The notes below the pieces were generated by a model. It searched no databases. It was given only the letters and a program-made list of their open reading frames with translations, and was not told the DNA's origin. A program made the translations under genes and the position numbers. Below are positions 24,179-37,087 of a stretch of 64,000 nt of DNA, piece by piece (positions within the stretch are counted from its first letter, which is position 1; every line of letters starts with the position of its first letter). The stretch is taken from positions 16,206,692 to 16,270,691 of the forward strand of contig NC_086258.1 in the NCBI RefSeq assembly GCF_021018805.1, read 5' to 3'. Source of the DNA: Prinia subflava. Taxonomy: Eukaryota; Chordata; Aves; Passeriformes; Cisticolidae.

Positions 24179-25145
24179 GAGTAAATAGTTTATATTTTGT
24201 AACTCAGTAAGGCAGAGAAACTGCAAAATTGTATCCCAGGTCTAGGGGCTGCTGCAAAATCCAAATGACTGAGAGCTGTTCCTAACTTGGAGCTGGTGGT
24301 TAGAGGTCCTAATTACCTACCCAAATTTGAACTGGTTATGCAGCACCCTCCCTATAGGAATCATTGTCCAATTAATACTAGAGATGATAAAGCAGAAAAA
24401 AAATAAAGAAGGGGTTCTGAAGGTTAATGTGCACAGCTGTCATAGCTGACAAGAGAAAAAGGACTGGACGTGGGATGGTGCAAATTTCTATATTCCACAG
24501 CCAGCAGGATGATATGCTTTCAGAGCCCTCTTCTTCTGGAGATACTGGCCTTGTTCCAAAAAAACCAGACTATTCCAGACAGACAGGAAGAAGATGCCAT
24601 AAAAAATTCAGTCTGTTGCAGGGGCTGGTTGTGGTAAATATCCTGATGCAGTTTTGTTCTGGATGTCTCAGCTCCCTTTTCTCCACACCGAGTCTGCAGG
24701 TCTAAATTCAGATCAATAGCAGCAATGGATGGGAAACATTTTCAGCTGCAGGACGTTATTATTCCTGGGAAGGAAAGCAGGGACTGTGCACTAATGAGCA
24801 CCATCTAAATACACAGCCCAAGCAATTAAACAGTCTATATACTTAACCACCTCAGAGAGTCTTTGCTTCATAAGCCAACATATTGTTTCCCAGACTACAG
24901 CTACTCAAAAATATAAACAAAAAATACCCTTAAAACTCCATTTAATATGTAGGCAGCAAACAGACAATCATTGGGGAAACATGTTCTCCAAACTCGTGTT
25001 TAAATGAGTTTCATGCCTCTCACAATCGTTACGTTTATTTGCACCTCAGAGCTTTCTTCTGCTCTCCTGCCTGCCCAGAAGAAAGAAAAGCTTGTGCACC
25101 TCAGTGGGGAGGGCTGAAATCAAGCATTTACTGGCACGGGAAGGA

Positions 25146-25310
25146 GGTTCCAGTGTGCAGTAATGAAGCGATAATCATCAAGGCAGATTAATGATTGTCT
25201 GAGAGAGTTCATCGCCTTGGGCCATTAACCCTCATGTGGTTATTAATTTTGCAGAAGACATCCTGTACTGCTGAGGTCATTACTGCTGTTATTAGCTAAT
25301 GAAAGATAAA
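25146..25310. promoter_or_regulatory. TAAT-rich possible conserved element
   Basis: At least eight TAAT/ATTA homeodomain cores fall within about 150 bp, including GCAGTAATGAAG, AGATTAATGATTG, GGCCATTAACC and GTTATTAATTTTGC. They are interspersed with GC-containing words rather than simple AT repeats. The segment holds no transposon signature or useful reading frame. Dense homeobox cores in repeat-free DNA are typical of developmental enhancers. This is inference that needs cross-species alignment. Confidence 0.3.
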
Positions 25311-26734
25311 ACATCTGAAATTCCCTCTCTCATATATTTGGATATTCATACACCCATCCCTGTGTTGTACGTGTGCCTGATTAAATTGGTCATTTCAAAA
25401 GTAAACAGGGGAAGTGGATGGGGAGGTCAGAGCACCCATAAGAGAGTAAATCACCAGAGACTGAGCTTTGCTCTGCCAGGAAGACTCATTCTACTGCCCC
25501 AGGCTGTGATTCAGTGGAGCAGACACAGAGAGAAATAGTAAAATCAGCTCTTTTTCCTTTTTTTTTTTTTCCTACAATAGGCAAAGCTTTAGCCTGGAGC
25601 ATCACAGAGTTAAGCTTTGAAGGAACATGGAGAGATCTCACGTGGAGCTGCCCTGTGATGGCTACAGCTACACTGCTTTTGGCCACTGGTCACAAAACTA
25701 TGTGGCAGGAAAGGCCAGTGCAAGTTGGGATTCTCTGAGACATCATAAATCAGAAAGTGAATCCACATTCCTCCACTTCCACAGCTCCCATTTTGGGATG
25801 CTGTTCCAAATCAGCTGAAGTCCCTGCAAGATTGGTTCCCCTTCTCTCTGGGAGACTCCCACCAGCACAGAGTGGATAATGGGATGGTCAGGGCATGATT
25901 GAGTTAAATTCTGTTCTCTCCCCTTTACAGGGCTGTATTTTTTGTCTCAATCAGCTTCCTGAACCAGTTAACCACATGCTCAGCAGTGCCAGAAGGCAGC
26001 AAGGGCAGAACTGAGCATGCTGAGATTGTGACTCAAGGCATGAGGAGAGCAGCTATAATTTAGATGAGTTTAGGCTGCCTGAGAACTTCAACTATAGCTC
26101 ACTGTCAGGGAGACTCCAGCTGAATTCAAAGGAAAACTTGCAAACAGTGAAAATTTGTCAAATATTTCTGCTGGGGGAGGATGCAGCCCAAAGCTGCTGA
26201 TGTCACAGTTGGAATCAGTACTTTGGCTCAGAAATTAGTTTTTTCAAAAATTTTTAAGTGCCAGCCAGAGAAAAATGAAAATTAGAGGCTTCCTTCTTTT
26301 CCAAATACTGATCCTACTTCTTGCTACCTTGCTAGCAAATTAAAGTTTCTAAATCAGTAACTCAGAAAATCTGTAATAAGCACATATCTGTAATCTCTTC
26401 TGAACTTTTCTGGACAGAATTTAGAAGATTCAGCAGGTTTTTTTTTTCAATGTGACCCTAAAAAAGTGCTTCATGTACAGACCATGAAAACAAATATATG
26501 GGAGCTCATTTCAAAGTTAGTAACCTAAAAAAATACTATGAGCCTCACAGACTGTACATATAACTATGAATTAACAATATTGATATTTAGTTTTATTGTA
26601 ACACTACTCTCAACAGGCCTGGGGAGGTGATAAACTGTTCCAAGTGGCACCAAGGACAAAGCTGTGGAGGAATGGGAGGTTTAGGAACAGGACCAGAAGT
26701 TTTTATGGTTCCTTCTGATATGAAGAGCAGAGAT

Positions 26735-26763
26735 GGGGGATATGGGGAAAAGCAGGGATGGGG
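26735..26763 (+). other. G-quadruplex motif
   Basis: Four G runs (26735-26739, 26744-26747, 26755-26757, 26760-26763) are separated by loops of 4, 7 and 2 nt, which satisfies the classic G3+N1-7 rule. The surroundings are mildly GC-richer than the rest of the window. No promoter or gene was recognised next to it. Confidence 0.7.
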
Positions 26764-27048
26764 AACCACCCTGGGGTGCCCCAGAGACCTTTGGTCCCTG
26801 AGACATCAAGGGCTTTGCATTTGTATTCCTCCCCAGCTTCTCTGCAGTGCAAGGGAGGAGAGCTGAGCAGAGCAGGGGCTCTGTCCTCTGGGAAGGAAAA
26901 GGACTCTGTGAACCTGGAAGCTCAGTGCTCATGAAGAGGCTGTGGCAGAGAATTCCAGATGAGAGAGACAAGAACAGGCTGGAAGAAATACTGTCAATAT
27001 AAACCAGGGCTGTGTTTTATGTTGGGCTTACTTGTGATCATCTTCCAG

Positions 27049-27145
27049 CCTTGCCAACAAAACCTTGAGCTCTGACAGTGACATTTCAGCTCCACAATTA
27101 AGACACAACATGTGCCTGCTAATTTCTATCCCACCTGCCCTGCAG
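27049..27145 (+). other. Candidate 97 bp exon
   Basis: The acceptor-like GATCATCTTCCAG ends at 27048, and the donor is CCTGCAG followed by GTAAGAG at 27146. One frame is open throughout, starting LANKTLSSDSDISAPQL. No family was recognised. The donor is strong, the acceptor only moderate, and no neighbouring exon could be linked, so chance remains likely. Confidence 0.18.
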
Positions 27146-29680
27146 GTAAGAGTAGCAGCAATTGCAGAAAATCAGAGGAAGTGTTTGGAAAAATCACGAA
27201 ATAGCTGCTCACTCACCCAGGTACATTTTTACTTGCACAGACTTATTTACACCCAATAAATATCACAAAAACCACATACTTCAATGATGTACAGACCTAA
27301 ATATTTCAAATTTGTGTGAACAAAATCATTATTTCCCAGTACCTTAAGGGTTACCAGAGAAGATGCACAGGTTAGATTGTACCAACAGCAGCACTGTGAA
27401 CCTATTGCTTCAAGATAACGTTGTGTATAAGATTGATAACATTAAAAACAAATCCTAACAATGCCCCACATGTTAGATTGCTCTTTCTAGTTGCCTGATG
27501 ACATTAATATGATAAAAATCAACCTTGCAACCTGATGAATTGTAAATCAGGGCATGTTCAGCTCAATTCTTCTCTTCCATTGTTATATCTAGATTTAGAG
27601 AATAGTTGTCCAAAGATTTTGGGTGTAATTAGTATCTCCTTCTTCCCTGACCCACTTTGTAGGAAATCAGCCTTGCCAGAGCTTACCTCAGAGATTCAAG
27701 CCTAAAAGCTCTCCAAATCTCTACTAAAACCACAAGACACATGTCAGCACTGAGATTTCTCACTCCAAAAAGCCAGAGCTTTACTTTCTAACATGCAATG
27801 ATTTTATCATTCCCATTGTAGTAGAAAAACATGTCAGCTGCTGCAGGGAGTTCCAGGCAGGATGTACATCTGTGCATTAGTTTTTTTCTCATTTCCTTTA
27901 TTTCATACTTGATTGTGAGACTAATTGATGATAAACAGAGAAGGACAATTCCCCTAAAATCAAAACAACTTCTTGCAAAAGACCATTTCCTGATATGGGC
28001 CATGTGTTCAGAGTCTGGATCTGTTTTGGGAATAAAAACTTCTACCCCAGGTTTATTCTGCAAATCAGCTCCTGATGCTTAAGCAGGGCGAAGGGGGAAC
28101 TGCTGTTTTTGAGGGTAAAATTGCTCCAGTTTCAGGTTTCTTTTTGGGTTTTTTTTTAATGCCAATGTGTTTCTACCTCTACATTTATGCATTTGATGGA
28201 CTGAAAAGCCTTGGAAACCATCAAGGTGGAGAAAGATAAAGCAGGTGGGTGCAAAAGTTATTTTTTGTGGGGTCACTTCAGTCTGAAGGAGGTTCCTCCT
28301 CCTGGCTTAAGGAAGCAAAAAGCCAAAGTGCAGTTTTCAAAACCAATGAACACATTTAGAACCCAAACTCTCACCAATGGAGTTCAGTACTCCTAGATAA
28401 TGAATTAATTTGGATAATGGAAATTCAAGTCCTGGGGGAGTTATCTACATGTGCAGATAAAAAGTCATTAAGAGTAGTGGGGGAAAAAAAAAAATCTTTA
28501 ACATTATTTCCCAGAATGGTAATATAGTGTTTTCTTTCTGTGACCTGAAGGTAGATTAAAATAATTCCATTTTCTGAAGTTATGACATTTTTAAGATGGT
28601 TATATTTTTTTCTTTTAGTTGTTACATTACATTTCTAAAATACACAGTATCTTGACATTTGTCTGTATCTGGATTTTTTACAGAGAATTTTACCAAGAGC
28701 TCTGAGTTCAGCATGCCCCTATTTAGTCTTGAGAATTTTCTTCATAACTGGAGTTCTAAGATGTATCTTTAATCCCAAAATTAAAACTGTACTGGATGTA
28801 TTAAAAAAGATTAGTAATATTTAAATTAATTATTTTCAGAGGAGGAAATGGGGAAAAAAAGGGACAGCATTACTACACGTTATCATTTTCTCTTATAGAA
28901 GATCAAGACCAGTAATCACATTTAAAATTCGTTTAAAAATTATACTTCACAGCATCAAGATTGATTTTGGAATTTAAACAGAAAACCTTATTCTTGTAGG
29001 TGTTTCCAGGAGGGCTGCTGAAGCCGTAACACAATTTTAGATAGTTTGATCAATACCAGTTTGAGCAGTGATAAAACTTGCTTTGCACCAGAAGTCAATT
29101 TTGTACACAAAGGAGTGAGCTCAGGAATTTTCTAAATTATTTTTGCTATAATGAAAGGGCTTTACTCTGCCACTTCAGGACAGATCGATTGGCAGACATA
29201 CACCATCTGCTTCTATGAAAACCAGGCCAGAATATAGATATATAAACCTACAGTCTGAGCTTTAAACAATAATCAAATGAAAGATGCAATAAAACACACT
29301 GAGCACTTTATAACTGAATTACTTTTCAGACAATGTATTTTACTTAAATCAGAACAGTCTCTCTGTCTCTTTTTGGGTGGCTTCTACTCCTTGCAATGCT
29401 GCAAGTCTAAAGCAAGCCTGAAGTTTTCAGTGCAGGATGAAAATCACCCAAAAAGGACAGATTCTCCAGAAGAGAAAGATATTTGTTTCTTCCTCCACAG
29501 GAAAGTGGCAAATTTTAGACAAAAGTCACAAGCTGCAGAAACTTTCCACGATGTGAAGAGTATCAGACACAGAGCACAGATATGTTTGACATCACAAGGG
29601 ACCTTTCCCATCTGTACAGACATTTCCAGGAAGAAAACTCAGGACAGAGGCATCTTTACCAACTAGTATTCAGAGGATAT

Positions 29681-29745
29681 GAAAATTTGTTTGAAATTTT
29701 TCTTTGAAAATTTTTGTTTGAAAATCTTTTTGTTTGAAAATTTTA
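29681..29745 (+). repeat. Imperfect TTTGAAAATTTT tandem repeat
   Basis: Four to five degenerate units of about 13-19 bp built on TTTGAAAAT with T-rich spacers. The repeat is very AT-rich and non-coding. Confidence 0.75.
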
Positions 29746-32700
29746 TCTATTTAACAGTGCAATGTTTCATGTGGAGTTTTGGATGGGTCCCTCAGAAATT
29801 ATTAACACACATTGCAATGTTATTCTAAATGATATGACATTATCCTTGTAGTATCATAAGCCTGAGAAATTCTCCCCCCTTTCCATTTTTTTCCAGAGGA
29901 AAAAAAAATCATTTGAATCATTTGCATTTTGGCCCAAAACTCAGACTTTGCCAGGCTGGAGGCAGAGTGACTGCAAAAGGCAGCAATTCTGAACCACGAC
30001 ACAGAAGATAGAAATCCATATTCCACAATAACTTAATGGGACCATTGTTTGTGAAGAGTGAACAGAATTAGATTTGCTGCTTTTAAAGGCTGTTCTGGCT
30101 GACAGAAGCTATGACAAATATTACATTATAAAATCCCCAAGGTGTTTGCATCACCTGTGGAAGAGTAGGTGAGCATGAATGGCTTGATTACCTCCCTCCC
30201 CAAAGCTCCTCTATTATCATCTGCTGGGATCCTGCCCACTCCGTGGTTTTTGTCTCTGTGAATTCTGTTTGAATCCCAGTAGGAGGTGATCTCTGGGCAG
30301 TTTGCATCCTCTGTTCTCCTATGAACTCCAGAGAGGCCCAAAATGGACAGAGTCTTTAAAAGTGAGAAGTAAACCTTCCACAGCCTTGTTTTCCACAATA
30401 CACCCCATAGGAATAACTTACACATTTCCTACTTCATGGTGTTATTCTGCCTTGCTCTCACCTGTCAATATATTAGCCCAAAACTCAGAATTGATTGTCT
30501 CTCAGCAAGAACGAGTTCCTCCTTCCAATAAGCTTTTATTTTGATTTCTAGAAAAACAAGTTCCACACCAGGACTCCGGCATCTTCTGAATTAGAACAGT
30601 TTTCTCTGCATTCAAAGACTTAAAACAGCACAACAACTTTCTCCTTCATTTTATGGACAATATGAGTATTTGGTTCAGAGGGAAGACTCTTACTTTGCCC
30701 ATGCAGGCCAAACTTTGATCACAGAATAAAAAACGGGATATCCAGAAGATTACATGAAGGAATGTTTCTGCCTATAGATAAGAACTGAAAATGTGCAATA
30801 TATGAAAGAGCTACTGGTTCTGCCCTTTCAGCTTGAAAGGACAATGTGAAAAACAAGGTTCACCTTCCTGGTAAAATTAAAAAAAAAAAGACAATTAGCA
30901 GACAGAAATCAAGCAAAGGATTAATTTTTAGCCAAGTGCACACCTGCTATTTCAGAGAAATTCTTTGTACAGTTTTAGAAAGTGAAAATTCCTCCCTTGC
31001 TCACACAAGCAGGATTTATATTGCTCAAGCATCAGCTTCCACAACTGCAAAAGGAAAAGAGCCAGAACTTTTCCTTTGAACTACACTTCCATGCAGAACA
31101 GTGTTGTTGCTAAAAAGAACAAACAAAAAAACTGTGAATGCTGCCTGTAAACTAATACTGCAAGGCAAAAATATGAACAATTAAAACCCAAGAGCAGCTG
31201 TCTGCTGACGGATCCTCATGGATTATTTAGCTGACCCTTAGCAAGGAGAGGGCCCTGAAAAGTCAATAGGAGCAGGAATTGTCAGGTGGGTGATGAAAAG
31301 AAAAACTTCCAACAATATCAGAAATGGAAACCTTAGAACTGACTGAAAAATTTTCTCTTTGTTTCAACTATATTTTCCTCTTGAGATCTCTAATAAATAA
31401 AAAGATCATACATGTATAAACATCTTGAAAACAGGAGAAAATACAATCAGAGAAGAGCAATTCCTCAAAAGATCTTGAATTTATATTGATTACAAATTAA
31501 CTCCCCACACAAACTCCCCACCCACCCCAGCAGCAGATATTCAGTGAGATGCCACAGAAGGCAAAGAAAAACCCATGGAAATGTGAAGCAGGATTAGGAT
31601 GTGCTGCCTGTAGACTTAGACATATATGTTTAAATACCTCGAGAAGAAAAACAGATCTTGACTCCAACAAGTTCTCAAACTCCTTTCATAGACTAAAAAT
31701 ACATTTTGAATGTAAAGAAAATGAAGAGTCTCATAAAATTTTCAAGGCATTAAGAACCAACCTCTAAGCTGGAGTGACTGTGCTCAGGCAAGGGAGCATT
31801 GCCAACATCAATATTGCTGTAGCTTAGCCTTGTGAATCCTCTGTGGTTTGGGAAAATACCTAAAACCTCTAAAAACAGTGAATAATAAAATATGTGACCA
31901 CAAAGAATTCCTTGAGATGGCTGCATTTGCTAATGATGCAGTGATGAGAAATGCCTGAGTTCATCACCAAGCAAAAAAACTCCAAACCACTCATAAAAAC
32001 TATATAGAGCTCATTAAAAAAACCCCAACCTAAGCCAAAAAACAATCCACCAAAACCAGAACTCTGTGCTAAAAACATGTAAAAACACCACTCTGCATCC
32101 ACATGTGTCCTTTTCCACCATATCCTACTTGTGACATCCCTCATAAACTTCAATTAGGATCTCAATTAGGGTCATAGACTCAATTAGGTCATCTCTCTTT
32201 ATAGATGACAAATTTTGCTCAGTTTTCTTTTAATGCCACTTTTATGTGAAAGATGAGCTGGCCTAAAGCTCAGTAGTATTTCTACTTACAGGAGAAACAA
32301 CCCCAAACCTTTGAAAACAGTATTTATTCTAACCCTGGCTTTTCTCATAAGCTGAAAGTTCCTCCCAGCAGAAGCAGCGAGTGCTGAACCTGCTCTGCAG
32401 GCTCAGAGATGCTCTTCTCTTCCTACAGCAAGTTGGCCCCTTTGTGTGCAGCTTTATTTTCCCAGGTATCATCTGCTTCCACAGATGTGCATCATTAAGA
32501 TTGGAAGAACCAACAGCAAAATTTCCATATAATTAAACATTTTTATGTGTAAAGTAGGTATGGCACAGAAGCCATTAAATGTCTCCCGTCAGGAGCTCTG
32601 CAGCCATCAAACACAATAAAGTGTTTTTGGGAACCTGCATTCAGGCCTCTCATGGAATGGTGAATGGGTGTTGTTGAAAAATTTAAGATCCATTGGCAGG

Positions 32701-34990
32701 GGATTTAGATAAAACAGTTACATCCTGCATCTGTGAATGCTTCTGTGACCAGCTGAGGGAATGCACCCCACAGAGAGGCACATAAAAATTGAGCACTTCA
32801 CTAATGATGTTTCTATATATTTTTGTGTGCAACCTTAAAAAGCTTTAAGCCCCTTTAATTAGAGATGATGCATTGGGGTAAGTCAAATAAGTAAAAAAAA
32901 ATGAAAGGAAAACACTGTTGTGTTGCTGTTGTTTGTACTGAATTCCTAACAATGCGTTTGAATGGGCAGTTTCAGAAATTAATTTGGAATATTATGATCT
33001 CTTTCAGCAGCACCGTTTCATAACAAAGGACACCACTGTGCCCACAGCATGGAACAAAGAACATTTTATTTTATTGCTCAATTAACAGTGCTCAGGTTCA
33101 TTTCTTAGGATAACCAGTGAGTTTAGGATGGCAGGTACACATCTCTCTGTTTCAAGAGTATTTATTCAGGCTTTAATATATATGATTAAACTGGATACAG
33201 ACAGAAATTCACATTTTCTACCTAGCAATCATCTTTGCAGGGGCTTTATGCTTTGCCCCCAAAGCCCAAAAGATAAACTGATGAAAATACAAATCTCTTC
33301 CAGAGGATGAGGATGCTTCAGTCAAATTAACACCTGGTATTTACAAAACTTCCAAGACAGTTATTCCTAGGTATGCACAAGTTAAACACACAAAAAATAA
33401 ATGCCAGGAGTTGTGTGCGACACAAATGCTGTGGTGGAGCTCTATGGATGTCAGCTTCTGTTATTAGGAAACAATTTTTGTGATGGAAAAAATACTACCT
33501 AAGTAGTAAGCTGGGAGAAACAGCAGGGAAGAAAGCAAAAAAGAAAACCAAACAAAACCACCTGAAGTAAGAGAGACAACATAATGAAATACCATCTCTT
33601 TTCCTGACATTGAAGAAAAGTAACAAGGAATGGGACAAATCTAATTGTCAAAGCGACTTTTTTCATTATTTCTTTCTTTTTAATTAATCATTTCATTGCA
33701 GAAACACCTCTGTCCTCATGAAACTATTTAGGATTTTGTCAAAACAGAATCTCTGTCTTTTTCAATAATCCCTTCCTTCCTTTTAAAAAAAAAGAACAGC
33801 TACAAATGTCACACTTTTCTTTCAGCCACACTTTACCAGTTCTCCAGTGTTCCTGGGGGCACAGGTATGTTCAGCTGAGAAACCCCAAAGAAGCCTTTCA
33901 AAAAAGAAGGATCCAAAGCTGATAAGCAAAACCCCTCAGCATTCTTAAAGAGAATCCAGAAATTAATGCTAATTTCTACACAAAAACTGTACACAGAGAC
34001 TCCGATTCTTAAGGATTTTGCTGTGCCAAACCAAAGTTTATGTCTTAGTTGAATTGAAGGCAGAACTATTGAGGAATTGCAGAGCTACAGAAGACAGCCA
34101 ACAAATGAGATCATAGTACTTAATGTGGCCTGGTTTAGAGTGGGGGAGATGGGGAGACACCTCCTCATTCATGAAATCCCCACAGCTCATTTTATCAAGA
34201 AGTGGCTACAGCAGTGCCAGCCTTGCTTCAGCTCCCACAAGCAGAGGGATGCCACAAAATGCTTCCCAGTGCTTCCCACCATGCATATCCTTTTCCCCAC
34301 ACCTACAGAATCCATCCCTTTGGAGCTCCGCCAGCTCCCTGTTTCACATATAAAACCAGCCTGTGGTTTTTTTAAATGCTGTTCTAGCAGTACAAATTGC
34401 AGAGCAAAGCCTGCCCTATGCCTCATCCTGACAGGAGATGCAGCTTTCCACAGGCTGCAAAAATCCTTCTCTGGAAAAACAAACGAGGGTCCTGGGCAAT
34501 AGATTGTGAGGGGCTCATTTGGTGTCTGCTCACAGTTACTGCCCCTGCCAGCTCCCCGAGTGACCTGCCATTAACTCTGCTCTCCACTTGTGATTTAGGG
34601 CCACACCACACCCCAGCAGCCAATTCTGCAGGTTTTTAAGCTCTGTTTTCTGTATCTGGTATTGATCCAGGGCAGGAGTTCAGGCCAGACCTGTGAACTG
34701 CACTCGTTCCTCTCTCAGATCAGCAGCATCATTCTCACACTCAGTGTGAGCTTCTCTGCACACAGCAGCACCAAACTGTCCCACACTTATCCTGTCCTCC
34801 TCAAAGATCAGCTACTCGACCAAATCCATCCCCCTGCAAATAAACTCATCCCCAGAACTGGCAATTTTTAATCTACCTTCAATTATTCTACTTTGAAAAG
34901 TCTCATTTTTGACTTTTTAAGGTTTGTCAGAATTCTGCAGCCACTGTGGAGGCACTGCAGCCCTAATGTCCTGAAAGAGGGTGGGTACAG
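29746..34990. other. Unique non-coding stretch
   Basis: About 5.2 kb without a recognised gene or transposon. A small cluster of three CAATTAGG words lies at 32151-32188. The longest open frame, 141 codons at 34077-34502, is of a length expected by chance and resembles no family. Confidence 0.55.
32151..32188 (+). repeat. Three-copy CAATTAGG cluster
   Basis: CAATTAGG occurs at 32151-32158, 32163-32170 and 32181-32188. Each copy contains an ATTA homeodomain core. It may be a short slippage repeat or a homotypic binding-site cluster. Confidence 0.6.
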
Positions 34991-35145
34991 ATTAGATATA
35001 TTTAGATATATCTAATATATATTAGATATATCTAATTAGATATAATTAGATAATAGATATAATTATCTATTAGATTAGATAATCTATATCTAATCTATAG
35101 ATATAAATTATCTATAGATATAGATAATCTAATACAGATTAGAAA
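34991..35145. repeat. Palindromic AT-rich repeat
   Basis: About 155 bp composed of TAGATATA, ATCTAATA and related words. It contains a perfect 34 bp palindrome at 35002-35035 (checked base by base) and a second inverted repeat with 10 bp arms at 35072-35081 and 35087-35096. Several other self-complementary combinations exist, so the block should form cruciforms readily. It abuts a CR1 3' fragment. Similar palindromic AT-rich repeats are unstable in other vertebrates. Confidence 0.9.
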
Positions 35146-35146
35146 T

Positions 35147-35349
35147 CTTCTTCAGGGAAGAAATTCTTCCTGGGGAGGGTGGTAAGGGCCTGGTTGCCCA
35201 GATAAACTGTGGATTCCCCATTCCTGGAAGTGCCCAAGGCCAGACTGGACAGGGCTTGGAGCAACCTGGGGTAGTGGAAGGTGTCCCTGCCATGGCAGGG
35301 AGTGCAATGAGCTTTAAGGTCCTTCCAACCAAACCTGTGATTCCATGAC
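35147..35349 (+). mobile_element. CR1 LINE fragment, 3' end, plus strand
   Basis: The plus strand reads AGAAATTCTTCCTGGGGAGG, then GATTCCCCATTCCTGGAAGT, CCAAGGCCAGACTGGACAGG, TGTCCCTGCCATGGCAGGG and AGGTCCTTCCAACCAAACC, ending GATTCCATGAC. This is the CR1 3' end in forward orientation, 5' truncated to about 200 bp with no ORF2 left. It has the same tail lineage as the copies at 5991 and 18469. Confidence 0.95.
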
Positions 35350-37054
35350 AATCCTGCAACAGAAGTGTCTGGAGTATTTGATACAAAATCAACTTTGGGG
35401 TCAGAACACATCCCAGCCCTTTTTTATCCTACTAAGTAGATCAGGCTACTTAATAAAGACATAAATGAATGCAAATAGTGGCAGCATACAGAAACACTGT
35501 TGACTATTTGCTATTAAGAATATACAAATCAGGGAAAAAAACAAAAACAAAGCTCAAACTGCCCATTCTGGAGCAGTGGGGCTCAAATCAGCCCCCAAAA
35601 TTGGCTGTTTGTACTCTTTGCTGCTCAGTCTTGTTTTTGATTCATCCTCAGCATCTGACATGTTGGAACTCCTCAGGATTAATAAATCTAACATTTCTCC
35701 TCCATGGAAAGGCTTTATCTCACCACGTGCTGTGAGCAAACAAGTTTCAACATGAGAACCTTACCCACCACTATGAGAGAAAGTGAGAAAAATGTGTGCC
35801 AGGGGAGCGGGTGTGATGCCCAATATTCTCAAGGAAGGCTGGGGACAGAGCTTTTTCATTTTGAGGCCTGTGCCTCGTGTTATGATAGCTCAGCTCATTA
35901 TTTTTCAAGTTAATAGACTTAATCAAAATTCCATAATCAAGGAGTCATACATAATTCCAGAATCAGAAGTGCTACACTTCTGAAAAACAAAATGATCATA
36001 AAAATACTCTCACTTTATTGTCTTTCAATCTTAAAAGCCATTACAATAAAAAATGAAAGGTCTATTTACCTTTTAATATGGAATATTTATAAAACATCTC
36101 AGTGCTTACATTTTCTAGATGCTTGTTTTTCAAATTTTCATTAGTTTTTTATATAAAAAAGCAAGTTTTACACTTATATCTCAAATAAAACCACCACGTA
36201 AGCACCATAAAAGGCAATATCAGCTACCCTGTGAGATCACTATATTTAAATGCCCCAAAGCTACTTAACAAACTCTCCTCCCAAAGAAACAAACATTTTT
36301 AACTCATTCAGCCACTTCTGAAAATTTTATGACTGTATATTCTCAAGAGGGATAAGAGAGACAATAGAATTTAGAACCCCTTGATGGTGTACATTTGTGT
36401 GTTGTTCTATTTTTTAAAAGCTGATACCAACTAAAGCTTGTATGGGCACACAAGAATTGGCTGAGCTGAATCCCTCTGCATTTCTCTTGAGGTTTTACTA
36501 CTTAATTTCTATCCTATGCATTGTTCCCTTTCAGTATGAGATATTAAGTTTCTGGTCATGTTAAAAACAACTTTGTTAAGCTGCCTGGAAAAGCGGAAGA
36601 TCCTTCACCCTTAAAATCCTCATCCATTCTCCTCCTGAGAACCCCTGGTTTATAAGAGATAACACCCACTCTCTATTCTATATAAAACAAACAGAAAGCT
36701 GAACAATAAATCCTGGATATTGAATAGCAGAATGTCAAGTAAATAAAGGTACATTTAAGGTTTTAAAGAACAGAGTATCTCCTTTCTACTCAACAGGCAA
36801 CAGACTTTTCCCAAATATATGTGGCAGCATACACAGAGGAAAAAACGTGGCCTTGAAGGAAAAATTGTGTCAAAAAGGTATTTTGGTATTGAAGTGATCA
36901 AAGTCTTAACAGGATACAGGGGTTTAAGTGGGCTGAAAGCAAAACCAGTAATATTTTGTAAGATAGAAAAGAATCTATAATGAGGATTGTTTTATTTAAT
37001 TAAATCATATGACAAAATACTGGAGGTAGTCAGTAAATTGGTCCCATTGGCACT

Positions 37055-37087
<33 letters not shown>

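Larger units (their letters stand above)
24179..29680. other. Unique stretch with possible regulatory DNA
   Basis: About 5.5 kb without a recognised transposon. It contains a TAAT-rich segment (25146-25310), a strong pyrimidine-tract acceptor at 25560-25580 followed by open frames of moderate length, a G-quadruplex motif (26735-26763) and a splice-flanked segment (27049-27145). None of the open frames resembles a known family. Confidence 0.5.

Noticed and set aside
29277..29666. 129-codon plus-strand frame
   Set aside because: Chance-length frame without recognisable motifs.
34077..34502. 141-codon plus-strand frame
   Set aside because: Its length is about what chance predicts for 64 kb of this composition, with no family resemblance or splice context.
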